Assembly (NCBI RefSeq): GCF_902388705.1
Contig: NZ_CABMQJ010000056.1
Location: 1-12,437, forward strand
Length of the DNA: 12,437 bases
Direction of reading: 5' to 3'
From: an uncultured Alistipes sp.
GTDB lineage: Bacteria > Bacteroidota > Bacteroidia > Bacteroidales > Rikenellaceae
A program made the translations under genes and the position numbers. Of the stretch, positions 8,901 to 12,437 are shown piece by piece. A model generated the notes under the pieces. That model saw only the letters and a program-made list of their open reading frames with translations, did not search any database and was not told where the DNA came from. Position 1 is the stretch's first letter; each line of letters opens with the position of its first letter.

Positions 8901-9533
8901 GCCCTTGCCTGCGACCAGTTCGAATGTGGTTTCACGGTCGGCGGCGCCCTCGTTGGGGTCGAGCGTCAGGGTGACCGTGTTGCCGTCGCGTTCGACGAGC
9001 AGCCACGTGCAGGCCCTGGTTTCGAAAAGCCACTCCTCGTCGGTGGAGAGCACCTCGAACGCAGCGGTCAGTTCACCGCGGGCGGGTATCTGGAAATTGT
9101 TCTCCGACGCGGAGATTTCGAGCGTGCCGTAGGGGTTCTGCGACGCGGTGATGGTGGCCGTCTTGTCGCCGGCGGTGATCGTGACGGTCGCTTGCTGCGC
9201 CTGCTCGACCTTGTTGCCCTCGCAGCTCAAAACGAGTTGGTCGGCCACGTCGTCCTTTTCGATGGTCAGCCAGTCGGCGTTGACGGCGGTGTATTTCCAG
9301 GCCACATTGGTCTGTATGTCTACGACGACTTCGCCGCCGAGGCTTTTGAAGCCGATGGCGGCATTGAGGTTGTCCTCCGTCTGGAACCACGTGTTCTTCG
9401 ACGAGATGCCCAGTTCGGCTGTGACGCCGGAGGGCTCTTCGCCGGGGGTGGGGTTGATATAAGTGATGGTATCTTCGGAGCAACCCATCATGCCGAGCAG
9501 TGTGACTGCCAGTGTGTATATGAACTTTTTCAT
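5985..9533 (-). CDS. Large BspA-like leucine-rich-repeat lipoprotein with three BACON domains
   Basis: A 1182-residue predicted surface lipoprotein. The lipobox Met-Met-Gly precedes Cys18, followed by Ser-Glu-Asp. Three BACON domains lie at about residues 60-134, 135-226 and 228-316, each with a Trp strand (DWLTIEKDD, TWLLVERDG, DWLTVDRTD) and an ending such as ATITASQNP or VTVSQTG. Residues about 317-400 contain TIDWGDGTIEENV and HTYTDADYYVVSVKG, a PKD-like segment often found before BspA-type repeats. Residues 404-1127 are about 27 tandem LRR units of 26-27 residues with the approximate pattern F-x-x-n-x-k-v-t-s-F-x-x-x-F-x-g-C-t-x-L-x-s-I-P-x-x-L. The C-terminus (ESPYTTVNGRKYHLYDR, then CFKGCTQLTDYAQIPDIWK) is a common ending of Bacteroidales proteins of this type. 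Family members such as BspA bind host proteins or other bacteria, so an adhesin or substrate-capture role is likely; the ligand is unknown. It is the second gene of the operon, 12 bases after the first. Confidence 0.94.
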   Translation of the reverse strand: MKKFIYTLAVTLLGMMGCSEDTITYINPTPGEEPSGVTAELGISSKNTWFQTEDNLNAAIGFKSLGGEVVVDIQTNVAWKYTAVNADWLTIEKDDVADQLVLSCEGNKVEQAQQATVTITAGDKTATITASQNPYGTLEISASENNFQIPARGELTAAFEVLSTDEEWLFETRACTWLLVERDGNTVTLTLDPNEGAADRETTFELVAGKGGGNPVTETIRVTQDRAALITTSLKTLPFEATPVKAKEITVESNFEWEYTLTEGSDWLTVDRTDEGLKVSLTNNPDAASRSAAITITAGDGKANVAEQIVTVSQTGFDFDAFIIGLNVTATDLRARLPFDKEINATIDWGDGTIEENVTGTFPQHTYTDADYYVVSVKGSVPSINSSNINISSYNQARQVTEIYNWGRTGLTSMESALYQCTELKKIATDKTEAFADVTSFKSAFYHCDILEEIPEGFLDYAAKLKTVEGMFQFAYAVNKIPDALFHKCPALESVRTAFSYTSIEQVPEDFFAHNPELINVGVVFSSTKLKTVPEKLFASNPKIDDFSSIFSGVATLESIPENIFANQPECKSFYYTFQGTGLKTIPAKLFANNKKCTDFRSTFNGTKITSIPGTLFASCPNVTTFMTCFSGCTELQSIPGDLFKNSGAFQSLATNAFNNIFKGCTSLTEIPAGLFDGFTTVTQFSSAFEGCKALTTLPSDLFATNIKVTSFANAFQNCSALKGIPEGLFRGLEKVTSFSNLFAGCTELEEIGGNIIDGCISCTSIASMFKGCTKLRTVSADAFAGAPKINSAANLFENCTALESVPGDLFAQLPALKTATSLFAGSGLRSVPAELFSRNPEITAFGKVFTNCVNLTSLPDGLFAANAKVTVYSNAFEGCTGLQTTGVLFGQSAATVKCDFLFAKCAALQSIPAGMFDGLAKASTFDQAFIDCAALETIPAGLFKNNTEVTTLTKCFQNCVLLKAVPAQLFGTSTKTKTLSYLFNGCTSLESIAPDAFSGLKAASTTFMYAFEKCTSLEEIPDGLLENNSTISTWTGMFRYCTGLRKVGSNVFNCGGSTTFGSVFDGCTALEEVGENLLVNAAKLTGVTSLFRDCSSLKSVPVNIFDECTKLKSVSNAFSGCTSLAGESPYTTVNGRKYHLYDRTTDNATESGLTALTSTAGCFKGCTQLTDYAQIPDIWKQ
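6153..8324 (-). repeat. Array of about 27 tandem leucine-rich repeats (about 81 bp per unit)
   Basis: Inside the LRR lipoprotein, residues 404-1127 divide into about 27 imperfect units, mostly 27 residues (81 bp), some 26 (78 bp) and one of about 32. Recurrent DNA words such as gcgaacag and tcgaacag with ccgggat or ccggaac mark unit boundaries. Most units carry FxGCTxLxxIP; a run from about the fourth to the eighth lacks Cys and uses FxGTxLKTIP-like versions. All length differences keep the reading frame. The units differ too much for a recent expansion to be assumed. Confidence 0.9.
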
Positions 9534-9545
9534 GCGTGTTGCGGT

Positions 9546-10739
9546 TTAGTTGTTAACGGGGGAAACGGGGAAGCTCTCCGCAGGCGGCGTGATGTCCGCT
9601 GCGGCCCGGGTGACGGCGGTCGCGGCGACGGGTTTGTCCCACTCCACGAGGTACATCGTTCCGGTGGCGTAATAGAGGTCGCTGAACGACACGTACTGCT
9701 GCGACTGGTATCCGATCAGTCCCAGCGTCAGGTAGGCGCCCTCGAATCCGCTCAAGTGGATTGCCTTGCGCATCTGGTCCGCATCGTCGTTGTAGCCTTC
9801 GCCCAGTGTGCCCGTGAGCGAACCGCCGGTGAACGAGCCGGTGTTCATGTTGATTGTCATCAGGTAGTAGGCGCGTATCACGGAGGCGGAAAGGTTCACC
9901 TGCAGGCACTTGCTGCCCAGTTCGATGCTCAACGCCCCGGTCTGCCTGTCATAGGAGGCCTCGATGACCGTGCCCTTGACGAAAAGGTCTTTGATGTAGA
10001 CGCTCTTGCGGTATTCTTTCTGCTCGACGGTGCAGAACGCGCCCGTGCCGCTTACGCCGATCGGCGAGCCGCCGTAGTACCAGTTCTGGGCGTAGAGCCC
10101 GTAGTATCCCAGAAGTTTGTAGTAGGGGTTTTCGGCATGGGATATCTGCGATACAGCCACTTCGCAGGTTTTCGTATCCGTGCCGTTGGTCGAGCTGACC
10201 GTTATTTTCGCCGTACGGTGCGCGTCGGGATTGGGTGCGGCCGTGAGGGTGACGGTGCTGTTGGCCTGGTTGCAGTCGACTGTGATCCACGGTGAGTCGC
10301 TCGTGGCTTTCCACTCGCCGTTGGTCACGACCGTGAAGATGTAGTTCTCGCCTTCGGAGTCGAATTCGATTCCGTCCGAAACCGTGGTCGACAGAAGTAC
10401 CGTTTCGAGCGAAAAGGCCTGATGGACGGTGATTTCATGCTCGTCCCGTGCCGATCTTACGGTAATCTTCGAATTGCGGGTGTCGGAGGTGACGTTGCCG
10501 CCTGCGGAGATGGTCAGGTAGCCCTCCCCGGGATGCAGTGTCACCCAGCTGTCCGGGCAGCTCGCCTCCCATTCGGAGGGGCAGGCTACCGAGATGGTGG
10601 TCGTTCCGCCTTCCATGGCGAACGCGACACTACTTCGGGAGAGTACGATCACGTCGGCGATCTCCTCTTTTGTCTTGTCGTCGCAACTGCTCGTCACGAA
10701 AGCGATAAGACCGATCAATAGTGTAAAACATCTTCTCAT
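9546..10739 (-). CDS. Lipoprotein with two BACON domains and an unrecognised C-terminal domain
   Basis: A 397-residue predicted lipoprotein and first gene of the operon. The chosen start at 10739 (MRRCFTLLIG) gives a standard signal peptide and lipobox Thr-Ser-Ser before Cys19, followed by Asp-Asp-Lys, an acidic surface-export pattern. The same frame stays open upstream to an ATG at 10910, but those 57 extra residues lie in AT-rich DNA and would bury the signal peptide, so they are rejected. BACON domains lie at about residues 30-108 (DSWVTLHPGEGYLTISAGG) and 113-199 (SPWITVDCNQANSTVTLTA, ending CEVAVSQIS). Residues about 203-370 are an aromatic-rich, probably beta-structured domain (YYKLLGYYGLYAQNWYYGG, YYLMTINMNTGSFTGGSLTG) that I do not recognise. 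The C-terminus contains AVTRAAAD (Arg378), like the Fn3 protein. No catalytic motif is seen; a binding role is inferred. The next gene starts 12 bases downstream. Confidence 0.9.
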   Translation of the reverse strand: MRRCFTLLIGLIAFVTSSCDDKTKEEIADVIVLSRSSVAFAMEGGTTTISVACPSEWEASCPDSWVTLHPGEGYLTISAGGNVTSDTRNSKITVRSARDEHEITVHQAFSLETVLLSTTVSDGIEFDSEGENYIFTVVTNGEWKATSDSPWITVDCNQANSTVTLTAAPNPDAHRTAKITVSSTNGTDTKTCEVAVSQISHAENPYYKLLGYYGLYAQNWYYGGSPIGVSGTGAFCTVEQKEYRKSVYIKDLFVKGTVIEASYDRQTGALSIELGSKCLQVNLSASVIRAYYLMTINMNTGSFTGGSLTGTLGEGYNDDADQMRKAIHLSGFEGAYLTLGLIGYQSQQYVSFSDLYYATGTMYLVEWDKPVAATAVTRAAADITPPAESFPVSPVNN

Positions 10740-10802
10740 AAATGGTTTGATTTTGGGAAATGAATGAAATGTTGCCTGGCTGTCGGCAAACAGTCTTGTG
10801 AA

Positions 10803-10851
10803 ATATTGCACATATAATTTTTGCGAACTGATAATATTCGGTTTGCAATAT
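10803..10851. repeat. Perfect 8-bp inverted repeat upstream of the lipoprotein operon
   Basis: ATATTGCA at 10803-10810 is matched by its exact reverse complement TGCAATAT at 10844-10851, with 33 bases between. It lies 64-112 bases upstream of the first operon start codon, where a regulator could act. AT-rich sequence makes chance matches plausible, so a functional role is uncertain. Confidence 0.35.
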
Positions 10852-10942
10852 AAATAAAAATTGCTGTCAATATTCTTAAAAGGCGCAAAATCTTTTGTTT
10901 TGTTTTCCACATTTTAAGCGTTTTGATTTGTGAATTATATTG

Positions 10943-10959
10943 TAATTAATTGTTAATTA
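10943..10959. repeat. AT-only palindrome in the divergent intergenic region
   Basis: TAATTAA (10943-10949) and TTAATTA (10953-10959) are perfect 7-bp inverted arms around TTG. The site lies midway between the divergent genes, about 200 bases from each start codon. It has no GC stem, so it is unlikely to be a terminator; it could be an operator or an UP-like AT element, or chance. Confidence 0.3.
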
Positions 10960-11009
10960 GCATGTTGGTTTATTTGTGCGGGCGTGCTGCCGGGGTTTTG
11001 CTTTTGTTG

Positions 11010-11054
11010 TTAAATATTGACTTATTGTTTTGCTCGGTTCTATATTAAATATTG
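11010..11054. repeat. Direct repeat TTAAATATTG, two copies 35 bp apart
   Basis: The ten-base word TTAAATATTG occurs at 11010-11019 and again at 11045-11054. A shorter AAATATTG occurs at 10801-10808. The spacing is close to three helical turns plus a few bases. In AT-rich DNA this may be coincidence. Confidence 0.3.
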
Positions 11055-11098
11055 TCTTTTATCCCGATTCGGCAGGATGGCCAGCTTTTTCGGACTTT

Positions 11099-11134
11099 TT
11101 ATGTCCGGTATTGTCGCGGATTTTGTTAATTTTG
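11099..11134 (+). promoter_or_regulatory. Candidate Bacteroidetes-type promoter for the U32 gene
   Basis: TAATTTTG at 11127-11134 matches the Bacteroidetes -7 consensus TAnnTTTG exactly. The -33 element is poor: TTATG at 11099-11103, about 23 bases upstream, is the nearest candidate. Transcription would start around 11140, leaving a very short leader before the ATG at 11148, so a second upstream promoter near 11002-11032 (TTTTG, then TATTGTTTTG) is also possible. Confidence 0.35.
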
Positions 11135-11147
11135 CAAAAAATAATGC

Positions 11148-12437
11148 ATGGATTCCGTCGAACTACTCGCTCCCGCCAAAGATTTGCAGTCGGCCATGGC
11201 CGCCGTGGACTACGGCGCCGACGCCGTATATATCGGCGGGGCGAAGTTCGGGGCCCGGTATGCGGCCGGCAACAGCGCGGAGCAGATAGCCCGTGTCGCG
11301 GAGTATGCCCACCGTTTCGGGGTGCGGGTGCACGCGACGCTCAACACGTTGCTGTACGACGATGAACTGGAAGCCGCCGAGCGGCAGGCCCGTGAGCTGA
11401 TTGCCGCCGGAATCGATGCGCTGATCGTGCAGGACATGGCCCTGCGGCGGATGAACCTGCCCGTCGAGCTGCACGCCTCGACACAGATGTGCAACATGAC
11501 GCCCGCGCAGGCCCGGTTCCTCGGGCAGAGCGGCTTCGCCCGGGTGATTCTCGAACGGGCGCTGTCGCTCGGCGAAATCCGCGAGATTTGCGCTGCGACG
11601 ACGGCCCAGGTCGAATGCTTCGTCCACGGTGCGATTTGCGTTGGTTACAGCGGCCGCTGTTTCCTGTCGCGGTCGATGTCCGGGCGCAGCGGCAACCGCG
11701 GGGCGTGCAGCCAGCCGTGCCGCCTGACTTACGACCTGACGGACGGCAGGGGCCGCACCTATATGGCCGGGAAACACCTGCTGTCGGTGCGCGACCTGAA
11801 CCTGTCGGCGCACGTCGGCGACCTGCTGGATGCGGGCGTGCGGTCGTTCAAAATCGAGGGACGGCTCAAAGATGTCGGTTATATAAAAAATGTCGTGGCC
11901 TTTTACCGCCGCGAGGTCGACGACGCGCTGGCCGCAAGGCCGCACCTGCGGCGCGCTTCGGTGGGTCGGAGCGTCGCGGATTTCACGCCTGACACGGCCA
12001 AGAGCTTTACGCGCGGGGAGTCGGCGTATTTCCTGATGGGCAAGCGGGCGGGCGTAGCGTCGTTCGATACCCCCAAAGCAATCGGCGAGTATGTCGGCCG
12101 TGTGTCGCGCGTGGAGAAGAACCGTTTCCGCCTCGACGGGACCCGACGGCTCGCCCCGGGCGACGGCATCTGTTTCCTGACCCCGCAGGGATTGGTCGGC
12201 ACCAACGTCAATGCCGTGGCCGGCGATTGGGTGACCCCCAACCGCATGGAGGGAATTGCGCCGGGCACGGAGGTCAGCCGCAATTACGACCATCTCTTCA
12301 ACCAGCTGGTGGAGCGCAGCCGCACGCGGCGCGTGATTCCGGCAACGGCGCTCGTCGAGGTTTCGGCCGGGGGTGTCGTGATGTGCTATACCGACTGCGA
12401 GGGCGTGACGGCCCGGGTCGAACGCCGTGCGGCGCTC
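11148..12437 (+). CDS. Peptidase U32 family protein (RlhA/YegQ-like), N-terminal part
   Basis: Partial gene, 430 residues to the window edge; relatives with an extra C-terminal domain are usually about 600 or more. The start ATG at 11148 (MDSVELLAPAKDLQSAMAAV) matches the usual beginning of the family, followed by GADAVYIGGAKFGAR. The family signature is clear: ECFVHGAICVGYSGRCFLS, then RSGNRGACSQPCR. Cys164, Cys171, Cys187 and Cys191 are the four conserved cysteines associated with iron-sulfur binding in related proteins, and FKIEGRLKDVGYIKNVV follows at 234. Despite the name, characterised members such as E. coli RlhA (23S rRNA cytidine hydroxylation) and TrhP/YegQ (tRNA uridine hydroxylation) modify RNA, so an RNA-hydroxylation role is likelier than proteolysis. 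Which substrate applies cannot be decided here. It is divergent from the lipoprotein operon and probably functionally separate. Confidence 0.95.
   Translation, partial: MDSVELLAPAKDLQSAMAAVDYGADAVYIGGAKFGARYAAGNSAEQIARVAEYAHRFGVRVHATLNTLLYDDELEAAERQARELIAAGIDALIVQDMALRRMNLPVELHASTQMCNMTPAQARFLGQSGFARVILERALSLGEIREICAATTAQVECFVHGAICVGYSGRCFLSRSMSGRSGNRGACSQPCRLTYDLTDGRGRTYMAGKHLLSVRDLNLSAHVGDLLDAGVRSFKIEGRLKDVGYIKNVVAFYRREVDDALAARPHLRRASVGRSVADFTPDTAKSFTRGESAYFLMGKRAGVASFDTPKAIGEYVGRVSRVEKNRFRLDGTRRLAPGDGICFLTPQGLVGTNVNAVAGDWVTPNRMEGIAPGTEVSRNYDHLFNQLVERSRTRRVIPATALVEVSAGGVVMCYTDCEGVTARVERRAAL

Larger units (their letters stand above)
10740..11147. other. AT-rich divergent intergenic region
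   Basis: These 408 bases separate the start of the minus-strand lipoprotein operon from the start of the plus-strand U32 gene. They are far richer in A and T than the flanking genes and contain no convincing gene or RNA. They should hold the promoters for both directions. For the operon, a weak Bacteroidetes -7-like box (TATATGTG read on the minus strand, 10816-10809; consensus TAnnTTTG) lies about 70 bases before the start codon, but no TTTG element lies at the proper spacing. The word AATATT occurs five times, and two short inverted repeats and one direct repeat are listed separately. Confidence 0.75.

Noticed and set aside
5982..10295. Plus-strand open frame of 1437 codons
   Set aside because: It is the codon-register mirror of the LRR and BACON genes; its apparent repeats are the antisense of the LRR units.
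10740..10910. N-terminal extension of the first BACON lipoprotein to an ATG at 10910
   Set aside because: The extra 57 residues are encoded by AT-rich intergenic DNA and would place the signal peptide and lipobox internally.
10943..10959. Rho-independent terminator at the AT palindrome
   Set aside because: The stem has no GC pairs, and divergent genes need no terminator here.
11017..11365. Two short plus-strand open frames overlapping the U32 start
   Set aside because: They run through the AT-rich region into the U32 gene in other frames and have no recognisable product.
11163..12293. Minus-strand open frame of 376 codons
   Set aside because: It is antisense to the U32 gene, whose signature motifs are unmistakable, and shows no domain of its own.

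Overview
The window looks like a high-GC member of the Bacteroidales, most likely Alistipes or a close relative (inference from content, not a search). The evidence is a SusC/RagA-type receptor, several lipoproteins with BACON, FISUMP and BspA-like leucine-rich-repeat domains, lipoboxes often followed by acidic residues, and GC-rich genes around one AT-rich intergenic region.

Layout: positions 1-10739 hold six consecutive minus-strand genes separated by only 10-20 bases, so they are probably one operon transcribed from about 10.8 kb towards position 1. In transcription order they are: a lipoprotein with two BACON domains and an unrecognised C-terminal domain (10739-9546); a 1182-residue lipoprotein with three BACON domains, a PKD-like segment and about 27 leucine-rich repeats (9533-5985); a BACON + FISUMP lipoprotein (5964-4444); a lipid-anchored subtilisin-like serine protease with an intact catalytic triad (4431-2506); a fibronectin type III lipoprotein with three further large C-terminal modules (2487-538); and the N-terminal 175 residues of a SusC/RagA-type TonB-dependent transporter (527 to beyond position 1).

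Positions 10740-11147 are an AT-rich divergent intergenic region with short inverted and direct repeats and probably promoters in both directions. From 11148 to the window end, on the plus strand, lies the N-terminal 430 residues of a peptidase-U32-family protein of the RlhA/YegQ/TrhP type. It is probably an RNA-modification housekeeping gene unrelated to the operon.

Interpretation: the five lipoproteins combine likely glycan- or protein-binding modules with a surface protease, next to an outer-membrane import receptor. No glycoside hydrolase or polysaccharide lyase is visible, so the locus looks less like a polysaccharide utilisation locus than like a surface system for binding and cutting protein or glycoprotein and importing peptides, by analogy with RagAB. 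This is inference. The order is unusual because the SusC gene follows the accessory lipoproteins instead of leading them, and no SusD is visible within the window.
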